From contig NC_088933.1 in the NCBI RefSeq assembly GCF_038396675.1, positions 12,524,501 to 12,588,500 on the forward strand: DNA of 64,000 bases. Direction: 5' to 3'. Of the stretch, positions 48,466-58,609 are shown in pieces. Source of the DNA: Hydra vulgaris (Eukaryota > Cnidaria > Hydrozoa > Anthoathecata > Hydridae). The translations under genes and the position numbers were made by a program. Under the pieces are notes generated by a model. That model searched no databases, was not told where the DNA came from, and worked only from the letters and a program-made list of their open reading frames with translations. Position 1 is the first letter of the stretch. Each line of letters begins with the position of its first letter.

Positions 48466-49613
48466 TCATTCCCAGAGTTTAAATAAAATAGTAGTCGTAG
48501 AATCAACTATTTCTTTTGAATAATACAATAGTCCAGCTGATGTATTATTAAATGAGGTAATATTAGCACCGTTCCATAAAGAAAGATAAAAATCTTCTAA
48601 ATCAGATGAGCAGTAAAAATATTTACTATCAACATCATATCCAGGAAATACTGTATAATTATTATAGTTATAATAATTATACAGTACAAATATTATGTAA
48701 CCAACAGAGTTAGCATTTACAGGAGAATTGAGTGTGCCATACATGCGTACTCTTGATTCCCACCAATCTCCAGATACGCCAACAACATGAAATCTAGCAT
48801 ATTTTAAATAAATACCATTACCGCTGTCTGTAGTGTTCAATAACATATATTTTCTACCATAAGTTGTATTCAAATATCTAAATGTTGATGAGTATAATTT
48901 AAGAGATAAAATTGATTGTGGTAGTGATGAACTTATTGTAATAAAAGGCTGTAACCAATATTTTAGTCTATTACCTGTTTTATTAAGCAATTGAATTGCT
49001 AGATTGGTTTTAAATGGTAAATCAAGTGTAAAGTATGCATTATTAGTAAACGCATAACAATCTTGTAAAGATTTTACATAAAATGGTCCAACAAAGTAGA
49101 GCAAACAAAAAAGCAGCGGTTAGACCTATATTATTTATTCCGTTAATATTTGTAAAAGAAGAAGAAGAATATCCTATGCAAAGTGTATTATCTGCGTATA
49201 TTTTAATAAATATGTTACACTTCCAGTAGTAATTGTTCCTGTAATTGCTAACCATAATCTTCTGAGAATACCAGGACCAGTAGGTTAATTAAAAGATACT
49301 GTTCCTTCAGTACCTGTATGTGGTGCAAGAGTCTGTGATTTTACTCCAAAGCAAGTTAAACTTGAATTTTGTATAATTAGGATTACATATTATTTTATCA
49401 ACATAATTTTTTGTAGCAGTGTCATTTGAGTTAGTAGGTTCTGGTACATTTATTAATTTGTATGTATTTATGTTAGTATTACCAGTTGCATTATTTTTTC
49501 CATCTCTCCTAATAAACAAATTACTAGCTTGAGATGATGTTAAACCATTAGCTACTTAATTTGTAGTTGAACTATTGTTGCTTCCCAATTTATCAACAGC
49601 CATTTTTATATAT
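48466..49613 (-). pseudogene. Polinton fibre-like protein
   Basis: Starts MAVDKLGSNNSS at 49613, directly inside the left TIR. About 70 residues on is YKLINVPEPTNSNDTATKNY followed by VDK, a motif seen at the shaft or N-terminus of phage and adenovirus-like fibre/spike proteins. The C-terminal 212-residue frame (49104-48466) is Tyr/Asn/Thr-rich and beta-strand-like, with WWESRVRMYGTLN. An in-frame TAA near 49567 and shifts around 49300 and 49100 break it. The role in particle attachment is an inference from motif and position. Confidence 0.5.
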
Positions 49614-49639
49614 ATAAAAAATTTTTAAAAAGCAAATTA

Positions 49640-50136
49640 CCGTAGATTATTAATAATATTGTGAAAATCATATCCTTCATCTAGTTTTTGTAAAACGCAA
49701 AGATACAAGTGTCTACAGAATTAGGTACTTCCAAACTGAACTCTTTCACTATTATATTAAACGGGATTTTTTAAATAATTAACAATTTCTTCTGGTGGTG
49801 GCTGAGTATAAAACTTAGTTTTTTATCTTCATCTTTGTACCAACAATTCCAATGAAATCCTTTTGTACTTAAATCTCTTGTATTTAATATTCCTCGTTCT
49901 TTTTTTTTTTGTTTATTTTTAGGTAGTTCATCTCTTACAAATACACCTATAAAATGTTTTATTTTTAGTTTTTTTGCTGCTTTGATTAATTGAAAATTTG
50001 TTAGTGGCTCATGTGGTAAAATTGTTCCTTCAACATTGATAAGTTTATGATAGTTGTTATTAATCTTTTCCATTTTTAATATTAAATTATTGTTTTTTTT
50101 CTTATAGTTTGTAGTGCCTACTAACGTGTTTGCCAA
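49640..50136 (-). pseudogene. Polinton adenain-like cysteine protease (PRO)
   Basis: LTNFQLIKAAKKLKIKHFIG followed by VFVRDELP and GILNTRDLSTKGFHWNCWYK matches the N-terminal half of Polinton/adenoviral maturation proteases, with the catalytic His in GFHWNCWY. After KKLSF the frame is lost. Residues near 49715-49690 (DTCIFAFYKN) probably correspond to the catalytic Cys region. In related elements it cleaves capsid precursors. Non-functional here. Confidence 0.65.
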
Positions 50137-53100
50137 ATCTTTTCCATTTTTGTTCTTTTAGTTTGTAGTGCCCATATGCTAATGTGTGTATGCCATCTTC
50201 TGAAATAACTCTTTTATCGTCTTCTGCGCCTAATGTTATTTTATTGACTGCTGTGTAAGTTTCATGTAAATGGGATTATTACATTCATTTTCCTAACATA
50301 ATTCCTCTTACTTAATAAACAATCTTTGTAATCTTTACGTGTTATATATTCTTTAACAACATTTTTCTTTACTTCCTTACATTTTTTGTTATCTTTTCCA
50401 TGTACTTTGTAAGAATACAACTTTGATCTGAGTCCCATAAATTTTTCAATTTGTGCTCCTGCCGATTCATCTTTAAACATGCCTATAACTTTCTTATAAC
50501 CACTAAATTTAAAACCTACATCATTAATTGCTGGGTGCTTTGGGTCAAATTCACTTGTATCAAATTTGCTTTCAATATCACTAGAAATATCTGCTTAAAA
50601 ATCTTCTGTTATTATTTTGCATCCTAAAGAATCTTTATCTGTGAATAATAGTTTAGTTCAATCAGACTATTTATTTTTTATGTAATCATAGTGAAATTCA
50701 TGCATTAGTGTTTTGCTTTAATCTAATATACACCTACCTAAGTAAATTGGTTTGTTAAAAGTAATTATGTTCTTTTCTTATGCATTGCTATTAAGTTTTC
50801 ATCAAACATTGTTCTACTTTCATAGTTGGGTTTAGATGCTAATTTAACAGCATCATCTCTGTTTGTTACTAATCTAATATCAACTCTGTTTTCATTATTC
50901 TCCATTGTTTTTCCAAATACTGAATTATTCATTAGTTTAAAAAAGTCTTTTTCAAAATCATGAGTTGCACTAGTACTTATGTTTGTATTTAGTTCAATGC
51001 ATTCACTTAACCATGCTCTTTTTTGAAACTTTATACCTCTATGAATTTTTGTAATCTTTAATCCTAATCTTTCACGTAATTTAAGATTTTCATTATGAAG
51101 TATATAATTTTTCTAATAATTTAAGTTAGATATTAATTTTTCAACATTATCAACAGTTATTCTTTTAGGTGCCAGTGGATAATCATTATGACCATCATGT
51201 AGATTTTCAGGGTAATCTAAATCAACTTCTAGTACACAAGAAATTGATTTCCAGTTTGTTAACTCGTTGTCATCCATCCATTTAAAACCATGTGTTGGAA
51301 GTGGTTTACTCATTGCCCACCCATATAAATTATTAGCATCTAGATACTGTATATAAGTTGATTGTTTGCCTTGGTCATGCACATCACGCATGTACTTATT
51401 ATTAGAAGCTCCTAATCTATTAAATATCATACTAATTTTACCTCTTATTCCTTGCTTTATCATTAATATCATATTATACTCACTCAGCAAATCTAATTTT
51501 ATTTTTGTTTTCTTTAATGCTGCATCCCAAGCTAATCTTGGTGATGTATAATATCGAGCAGGATCTAATTTATTGCAATTAATACAAACATCTTTAAAAT
51601 TATCAAATACTTCAGTTAGTAAAATCACATCTGAAAATTTTTACAAATCATGGTAATCTCTAGATGTTTTATATTTATACTCATTCCATACAATTTGTGC
51701 ATGTGGGTAATCATCATCACTTATATCTTCATCATTTAATTTTAAAAAGAACGATTCTTGTGGTGGTAATTGAGTTTCAGACAATTTATTATTAGAATTA
51801 ACCCAATCAGTGCTTTATTTTATAATTCCAATTACAAACATTAAGAGCAGCACCTCTAAATTTTCCAGGAATATGGCAGTGGTCACGTACACTATCATTT
51901 TCAAGATCTTTTCCTCAAATGTGATATGATATAGCAGCATTAAAATCATCATTGTTTTCAGGAGTAAGTATCATCCTTTTTGAAAATTTAATCGTGTCAA
52001 AAATTTTTCTAATATTTTTATTTAAGCTGTCAACAAATTTGTGTGCAACATTATCTGTTTCATTACTTGCAGTAAATGTGACTGGACTGCTTTGACAAAT
52101 ACTTTCGTCAAAACATTTATTATAATAACAGAGTGAACATGAAATATTTCTTTAATATTGCTTAATATAGGAATCATTCCGATTGGGTGTACAAGTATTT
52201 ATTGGGTTGATAAAACTTTCAAAGTCGGCACATACTACAAACGGTACTCTCATAGATCTATTTTGATTATTGTATTGCATTGTTGAATTTGATTTTAGAA
52301 GTTCAATACCTACTGAATTATGTGTGTCACAATACAATTTATGATTAGATAAAGATTCTTCAGTATTAAATCTTAATAAGCAATTTCTGCAATAGTGCAT
52401 AGTACATTAATTCTTAGATGTTTGTGAAGAAAGAAATCTAGTTGAACTTTTTATTAAACAATAATGATTAGTAGCACCATTTGAGATTAATAGTAAATCT
52501 ATTAAATGTTAATGATTATTATTTTTCGACACAAGTAAAATATACTTCTGAATCTTCATGCCCAAATACATTGATACTGATATCTGCATTATTTTTCTCA
52601 AATTGTGTAGTTTGGTTTAATGATTAATAATAAAAATTCTATTTTTTCCCAACTTTATTTTTTCAGCTTTATTTTTTCAGTTTGTTATCTCCTCTTTCAG
52701 AATGCTTATCTGTTGCATTTAATGCTCATGCGATACACCACTTAAAACACTCACTATCTTCATTTTTTATATTAACTATTGCCTTTTTAGTTGCAAATTT
52801 TTATCAAGTGGAATATATGATTTAGCTTTAATAGAATTATACTCAATAATGTTTATATCCATCTTTTTAATAGAAACAAACCTCCAACCTGACCCCACCT
52901 GTTGAAATGATGATAAATTTTCTAGAATTCTCAGCTTTGATATTTCATATAATTCATTCAAATCTGTTGATTCTAATACAACTCGATTCTTTGCTGCAAA
53001 TGCAGCAGTTGTGATTTTAGTTTCTCCTGTATTAATATCAGTACGCTCCATTTCACAAGAAAAAACCATATAAACCTTTGATTTTGTATTTTCATATAGT

Positions 53101-53567
53101 ATTTTAATAGCACTATTTTTTAAAAGATTCGTAAATGATAAAGCATTATAACCTTTTTCACCTGTAGCTATAAATTATTTTTTAACATTCTTAATAGATG
53201 ATTGTGTTAATTTAAATTCTATTTGTTTTCCAAGTTTATTGTGCAACTTTACAACTTTAGATTTTATTGCCTCAATCTTTTTATCAGATGTTCTTTTAAT
53301 TGTATCAGTAACAGACGTAATTTAATCTGCAATGGAATTATATATATTGCTTGATTCTTTTTGAAATATTACTGTATTAGTTGCAATAAAAAGTGTAGGG
53401 CCTAAAATTGTTGAAGATGCTATATCCGGAATCGGCTCGGCTAATATATTCAGTGATATCTGTTCAACCGATTGAGTACCGATCTAATAATCTTTAGAGA
53501 TCATTTTTTCGCATTCTATATTGCTCTTTAGCGATTTGTCTCAATTCTTTGAGATTTTTATTTTCCA
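50095..53567 (-). pseudogene. Protein-primed family B DNA polymerase (pPolB)
   Basis: The gene can be followed from MENKNLKELRQIAKEQ (53567, a SAP-like helix) to about 50095. N-terminal part: SGWRFVSIKKMDINIIEYNS (52.9 kb). A C2H2-like CRNC...H...C block (52.4 kb) precedes the exonuclease motif VPFVVCADFESF. Polymerase motif A is YLDANNLYGWAMSKPLP (51.3 kb). Motif C reads LLFTDKDSL (about 50650), where DTDS is usual, so one key position is altered. C-terminal GLRSKLYSYKVHGK and EDGIHTLAYGH close it. At least eight stops or shifts are present. Length fits the ~1100-residue family. It would replicate the element from a terminal protein. Confidence 0.85.
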
Positions 53568-53648
53568 TATTTTATATGACAAGATTTTTTGTTTATTAAT
53601 TTTATTCTCTTTATATTATTTTCATTTTTTTATTTTCTTTACATATAT

Positions 53649-54128
53649 TTAAAACAAATCTTTACAAAATAAATGTAAAGATTTTGATATCATCTCTGGG
53701 GCTGTTATTTTTTCGTTTGTTTTTTCAGAATTAAATTTCTCAATTTTAACACCATTATCAAACTTTTCATCACGTAATTCAAAATATCTCCATCCATGCT
53801 TAGTTCCGCGCATAGCACTATATAATGATGGATATATTGTAATTTCTCCTGTTTCCGTGTTAGTTAATTTAATAGACACTGATTTATTTCTAATTGATTT
53901 TAATCTTTCATATTTTGGATCTGTAATTTTTTCTGGTGTTTCACGATTTTTTCTAGGTCTCCCAACTGGTCTTTTATCATTTACTTTTTTTACTGGATGT
54001 ATTCTAGTTCTACCAACTGATCTTTTCTCATTTACTTCTTTCACTTCAGTCATAATAGATTCTTTATTTAACAACTCATCATCCATAGCAATTATAAGCA
54101 ATGCAGCGAGATTTTCAGATATTTTCAA
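53649..54128 (-). CDS. Polinton AT-hook protein with NUMOD-like C-terminus
   Basis: An open 159-residue frame, one of the few undamaged ORFs in the element. An AT-hook core KRPVGRPRKNRE lies near residue 50, preceded by a related KRSVGRTR. At about 85-125, VSIKLTNTETGEITIYPSLY with SAMRGTKHGWRYFE resembles the short DNA-binding NUMOD repeats of HNH-type proteins. DNA binding or condensation is likely; no catalytic motif is seen. It lies just upstream of pPolB on the same strand. Confidence 0.65.
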   Translation of the reverse strand: MKISENLAALLIIAMDDELLNKESIMTEVKEVNEKRSVGRTRIHPVKKVNDKRPVGRPRKNRETPEKITDPKYERLKSIRNKSVSIKLTNTETGEITIYPSLYSAMRGTKHGWRYFELRDEKFDNGVKIEKFNSEKTNEKITAPEMISKSLHLFCKDLF

Positions 54129-54230
54129 ACATTATTTTCTTTTAATAGATTTTTTAAATTTTTTTTTGTATATTTCATATTCATTTTATTATATATAGAA
54201 AAAAAAATTTAATTAATTTTTAAAAAACTT

Positions 54231-55246
54231 TTAATAAACAATATTTACTTTATTTCCGTTTGATTGAAATTGCAACAATCTATCAAATATTACTACAGCA
54301 AATGCTTCAGGATCTGCTGGAACAGCTGTATTAAACGTTGCTTTAATTTGTACATCTACTACTGATGATTTATCTTTTTGATTTATTAACATCAAAAATC
54401 ATAAGGGGGTATAAATCTTTGTAGTCAGATCGAGTTATGTTGCTTTGTGTGATCAATTCATTCATTCCATAAAACACACCTCCGCGCGCGAAAAGTTACT
54501 GGAAGTGTCACTTTTGATTCAATAGTCTTATAAATATTAATCCTTGCTACATCTGATGGGATCACATGTGGCACAAACAATGATATTTTATCAAGATTAA
54601 CTTTTCCTGCAGCTGCAGCAGCAAGTCTAAAAATTGCATCATCATGACTTTTTCTTACAAGAGTTAGTGTATGTTTAAATCCATAAATAACTTTTTTTTA
54701 ATCATCACAGAATCCAAAAATGTATCTTAAAGGTATGGTGAATGACAATGTTCCTTTTGTAATTGGTTTCTGAATTATGTAGACTTGTCTTTCTGCAAAC
54801 CCGGGATTATCAGCAAGTACTGGTGTTGTTGCAAAATCTTTGTACCACAATTGATTTAATCCTTGTGCTAATTGAAAGTCGTTTGATATTTGAGCATTCC
54901 TAACATTGTAGTTGCTTGACCGGGATGATAAACAGCTTTTACTTCTTGGTTTGATAATTGATATGTTTTTTGACTAAATAAATGCATAGTACCATTATTT
55001 GTAAGTGATACTGCATCTGCATTAGCATAAGCTGTTCCATCAGCTTGAAGAAGTCTTGCTTCAAACAATAGAAAAAGCCTAAGATGGAAGTGTGAACAAA
55101 TCTTGTTGGTCAACGTTGATTCTTATTTCTGCAGAACTATTTAGGTTTGTACGAGGCACTGGCTCATATTCATGGAGTTCAAATCTTTCAACTCCTTCAT
55201 TAAAAGTTGGGATTTTTGTAAAGTTTAATACTTCAGAAGTTGTTAT
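54231..55246 (-). pseudogene. Polinton major capsid protein (double jelly-roll)
   Basis: The family landmarks lie in order: FNEGVERFELHEYEPVPRTN (55.2 kb), ADGTAYANADAVSLTNNGTM with HLFS (55.0 kb), DNPGFAERQVYII and PLRYIFGFCDD (54.75 kb), LFVPHVIPSDVARINIYKTI (54.55 kb), then DLYPLMIFDVNK at the end. The initiator position reads ATA (55244-55246), so the start is probably lost. Two or more frameshifts and stops follow. Length (~340 residues) is shorter than usual because about 150 residues after the IYKTI block appear to be deleted. In family members this protein builds the capsid shell. Confidence 0.7.
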
Positions 55247-55309
55247 TTTGTTTTTTTATATACAATATAAAAAAAAAATTTTTGTCAACTAATAATTGTA
55301 AAAAAAACT

Positions 55310-55845
55310 AACGCAAATCTAAGACCGCGTCTGTTTTTTATTAGATCTTCCATTCTTATAGCATTTTCATTTGAGATTTTTTTCTGTTGATTTTTTATTG
55401 CATCCCCCATCATTAATTTATTTATATTTGTTGTTACCTCATCAGTTCCATTATTTATCAAATTTAAAATTATTTCTTCAATTTTTTTATTAATAGCAGT
55501 ATGTGGTTGTGAAACTAATTTTGAAGATGCTTTATCAATTAATTGTTTTCCTTTTTCAACTACAACATCTCTTGCAGCTTTTATTGCTGATGTTGAAAGT
55601 TCTTTTCATGTTGATTTTGCAGCTTTAAAACTGCAATTAATGCATTTTTTTCCTAATTCGCTAGCAGTCAACCTATTCAACATAGCTGATGATACTCTTG
55701 TTGCTTTTATTTATTTTTTAAGTCGTTTAAAAATTTCTTTAAACGACGCTGCTGCTCGCTTAAACAAAATTTTTATTTTGTCAAATATAGCACTTCCTCC
55801 AACAACGTGTTTCACCACATACCTCCTATTATGAACAATTAGCAT
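55310..55845 (-). pseudogene. Conserved Polinton structural protein (minor capsid/PX-like)
   Basis: Begins MLIVHNRRYVVKHVVGGSAI and continues with Lys/Ala-rich helical sequence (KAAKST, KLVSQPHTAINKKIEEIILN). This N-terminal MLIVHNRRYVV pattern is typical of a short basic protein between capsid and polymerase genes in cnidarian Polintons. Several frame changes break it. Function is not known; a DNA- or capsid-binding role is conjecture. Confidence 0.5.
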
Positions 55846-55889
55846 TTTTCTAAGTACTATATTTTTTTTTTCGTAAGCGAGTAAAATGA

Positions 55890-56745
55890 TGCGGACTTTC
55901 TACTTTTATAAATTACTTTGTATTGCTTTATACTGTCCACTATTTATAATACCTTGCTTTAATAATTCATCACAAATTGCAACAGCTTTATTTCCTGATC
56001 CAGTATTACCTGCTTTCCACGCAGCTATACGTAATTTAAGCATTTCAATTAGTGCATTAGGGTTACTAGGATGAATTACAGTTGATAATCCTGTTCTTTT
56101 TTATTCGCGCTTTCAATTTTTCTTTATATCTCTCCAAATTGGAGCTGTTATTTCTTTGTATTTTTCACTTCTATATGACTTTGGTTTGTATGTGTTTTCA
56201 GTAGTAATTGCATCTGTTTGTTTTATTCTATTTTCGTATTTTTCAAATCATCTTTATTATATATTTCCTAATTAGGATTAAACTTTTTTATTAACTTCCA
56301 AAGACCAGGAGTACCATTATATGTTTTACCATTAATAGTTACATCATCCCTATTAATAAATATTGTTTTTTCTCTAATGTATAACTTATCATTCCTAGAA
56401 TGTTTTCCAAATGGAGTATCTGTTGACTTTTTATAATTAGTATACAATCTTAGATAATCTGTTACAATTTTTCCGAGACTCAAGGTTATTATAATTTTTT
56501 CATGAGAAGGCGTTTTTTCATAAGAAGCCATTATTTCTTTATATGAAGGCCCATCCATTATTTCAGGATAAGCATTTGAAAAAGTGAGTGCAAAATTGTT
56601 AGCTTGATCTTGCAATTTAGATATATTTTCTTTTATTCCTGCTAATTTATATGAGAAAGTGAGAAAAGCTAATTTACAGTCAGACTTGACAAAATTGTAC
56701 AATTCTTGTACAATCTTGTCAAGTCTGACTGTAAATTAGCTTAAC
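55890..56745 (-). pseudogene. Conserved Polinton protein with GTPGLW motif
   Basis: A 144-residue open frame (56702-56268) carries HEKIIITLSLGKIVTDYLRL, FGKHSRNDKLYIREKTIFIN and ITINGKTYNGTPGLWKLI. A downstream frame at about 56090-55930 has LKLRIAAWKAGNTGSGNKAV and AICDELLKQGII. Both parts are recurrent in one Polinton protein of unknown function. The N-terminus lies within a large inverted duplication (56646-56763), so the visible ATG is probably not the original start. Confidence 0.55.
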
Positions 56746-56763
56746 CCACTTTCTTATATAAAT
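56646..56763. repeat. Inverted duplication (arms ~57 bp, almost no loop)
   Basis: GCTAATTTACAGTCAGACTT...AAGTCTGACTGTAAATTAGC is near perfect around a 3-base centre; outer parts (TTTATATGAGAAAGTG / CACTTTCTTATATAAA) match with several differences. It duplicates coding sequence of the Polinton gene in reverse. Confidence 0.85.
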
Positions 56764-56894
56764 TATTTTTCTGTATTTTATTTTTACTACCTTTAACAAT
56801 TTGATCTCTTTTTTCAGGATCTTCAATTTTTAGAAATGATTTTTATTTACTATTAAAAATAGAAAAACACAACAATAAAGATTTATATTGTGTT

Positions 56895-57083
56895 TTAATA
56901 AATAAAAAAAACGTAACGATTTACGTTTTGTTTTAATAAACTATTTTGTGTTTTTATGTTTACATTTTTAATAAATCTACTTTGGAGTATATTAATTGCC
57001 TCATCTCTTCCTTTTTTAATTAATGATTCCTTAGTTTGTTCATCAATTTCAGTTTTTATTTTCATTCTAATTTGTTCAAGCAT
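56895..57083 (-). CDS. Short hypothetical Polinton ORF
   Basis: 62 residues, MLEQIRMKIKTEIDEQTKES then a helical, charged chain. It lies just downstream of the membrane-protein ORF on the same strand. It could be a separate small gene or the beginning of the GTPGLW protein; no family recognised. Confidence 0.3.
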   Translation of the reverse strand: MLEQIRMKIKTEIDEQTKESLIKKGRDEAINILQSRFIKNVNIKTQNSLLKQNVNRYVFFIY

Positions 57084-57094
57084 TATTTAAAACT

Positions 57095-57395
57095 TTAAAG
57101 TTCAATATCTACAGGTGATGCAATTATTGTTGTCAAAAAACCAATTCCAATAGTTCTGAGTGCCATAGTGCTTGCTAGTAAGGCACTAGTAATTGTTGAA
57201 ATTATTTTTACAGCTTTATGATACTTTTTACTTAACATAGTTCTCTTTTCTTGCTCACGCTCTATTTCTTTTTGAATCTCGTTAATTTTTTGTAGACGAT
57301 ATACATTAGCTCGGTTTTCAATAGGTGACTAATTTTCAGCAGGTGCGTCTGGAAGAGTTGGGTATATTTTATTATAATTATAATCCTTTTTTAAT
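57095..57395 (-). pseudogene. Conserved small Polinton membrane-associated protein
   Basis: PTLPDAPAEN, an in-frame TAG, then VYRLQKINEIQKEIEREQEK with RTMLSKKYHKAVK and a hydrophobic tail, TSALLASTMALRTIGIGFLT followed by TIIASPV. A coiled-coil followed by a glycine/alanine-rich transmembrane hairpin is characteristic of a recurrent Polinton ORF. The single stop is the only visible damage. Confidence 0.5.
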
Positions 57396-57421
57396 TAGGA
57401 AAAAAATATTTTCAAAAACTA

Positions 57422-57784
57422 TTACAATAAATTAATAAAACATAAACTACCTCCTTTTTTAATTAATACATCAGAATCAGAGTTATTAACAACATTTACT
57501 ACAATATCAACAACAGACTCTGAAAATACAGAATCGTTTAAATTTAACATTTTTAATTTAAGTTCTTGTTTTAGTGAAACTAACGCAGCACCTTTATTAA
57601 TTGATACACCCAACTTTAAAGTAATATTTTGCTGTTACAGAGATATTAATGTAATGTCTTTTTGCGCAAATATCTCATATCTCTTTTTATCTATCAATAC
57701 TGAAGGGTGTTCTAAATCTTTGTGTGGTTTAAAAAGTATTTGAGGAAGCTCGACTTTTTTATATTTGTTTCTAAATTTATGCAT
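57422..57784 (-). pseudogene. dUTPase-fold-like Polinton protein
   Basis: From ATG 57784 (MHKFRNKYKKVELPQILFKP) to the stop at 57422, one in-frame stop near 57637. The part ITLKLGVSINKGAALVSLKQ, SESVVDIVVNVVNNSDSDVL then IKKGGSLCFINLL follows the strand order of the dUTPase beta barrel, but the catalytic Asp/Tyr motif is not evident. A structural rather than enzymatic use of the fold is possible. Confidence 0.4.
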
Positions 57785-57869
57785 TGGCGGATTATTTCTT
57801 TATATACATATATATTGTTACATATATAAAAAAAAATTTTATGTATGTGAAAAGATTTACAAAAAAAAA

Positions 57870-58462
57870 TCAAAGGATCATATTCAAAAATGGATTATTA
57901 GCAAATGGTGAATTTGATCCTAATAATAAATCTGAGCCTGCTGATGTATATCCATTCCCACTACGTAAGTAAAATCCATCACCTAAAGAACCTCCTTTAC
58001 TCCATGGTCTCAAATATAAAACAGATCCTGCAGTTGTCATTTTAACTCCTTGCCCATTCTTTTTCAAGTACACAACACCCCTTCCAGCAATTTTATCAAC
58101 CATAGCTGATCCAGCTGCTAAACCTACTCCTGTTAATAGTCCTGTTGCAAGTGAGAAACGCTTGATAATAAAAATTTTCCAGCTGGACCAAGTAAAGGTA
58201 AAAGTGCTCCAATATATCTTCCCTCTATTTTAGAATTGTGAGCTAGTTGTGCTTTATCTAAATTAATTAATATACCAGTGCCTTTTTCGTATGCTCTTGT
58301 AATTCTATTCAATTGTGTATTTGTTACAGCTAATACATGTTCACCATTAAGATCTGAATGTGATAAGTTAACACTAGCTCCATAACCATCTTCAATTGCT
58401 TTTTTAAGTTTTTCTAATTGCCCCTGCGAAACATTTACTTTAATATTAGTATATTTACTCAT
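57870..58462 (-). pseudogene. Conserved glycine-rich Polinton structural protein
   Basis: The N-terminal frame (58462-58133) has VNVSQGQLEKLKKAIEDGYG, VTNTQLNRITRAYEKGTGIL and LLGPAGKFLL. The second frame (58103-57870) has GRGVVYLKKNGQGVKMTTAG, KGGSLGDGFYLRSGNGYTSA and LLLGSNSPFANNPFL. One frameshift near 58135 separates them. The repeated K-x-Q/T-L lysine-rich motif and hydrophobic centre suggest a membrane- or DNA-interacting virion protein, by analogy with adenoviral core proteins; not proven. Confidence 0.55.
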
Positions 58463-58609
58463 TTTATATTATAAAAATTATTTTTTTTCTCTCATATGAA
58501 GTCTAAGAGATAATCCTTCTCCTCGTAAATTCATAGGATTTCCATTTTGATCAAGCAATTTAGTTTCCATTTTTGAAATTGTTTTTAATTATCTAATTGT
58601 TTTTAGTTA

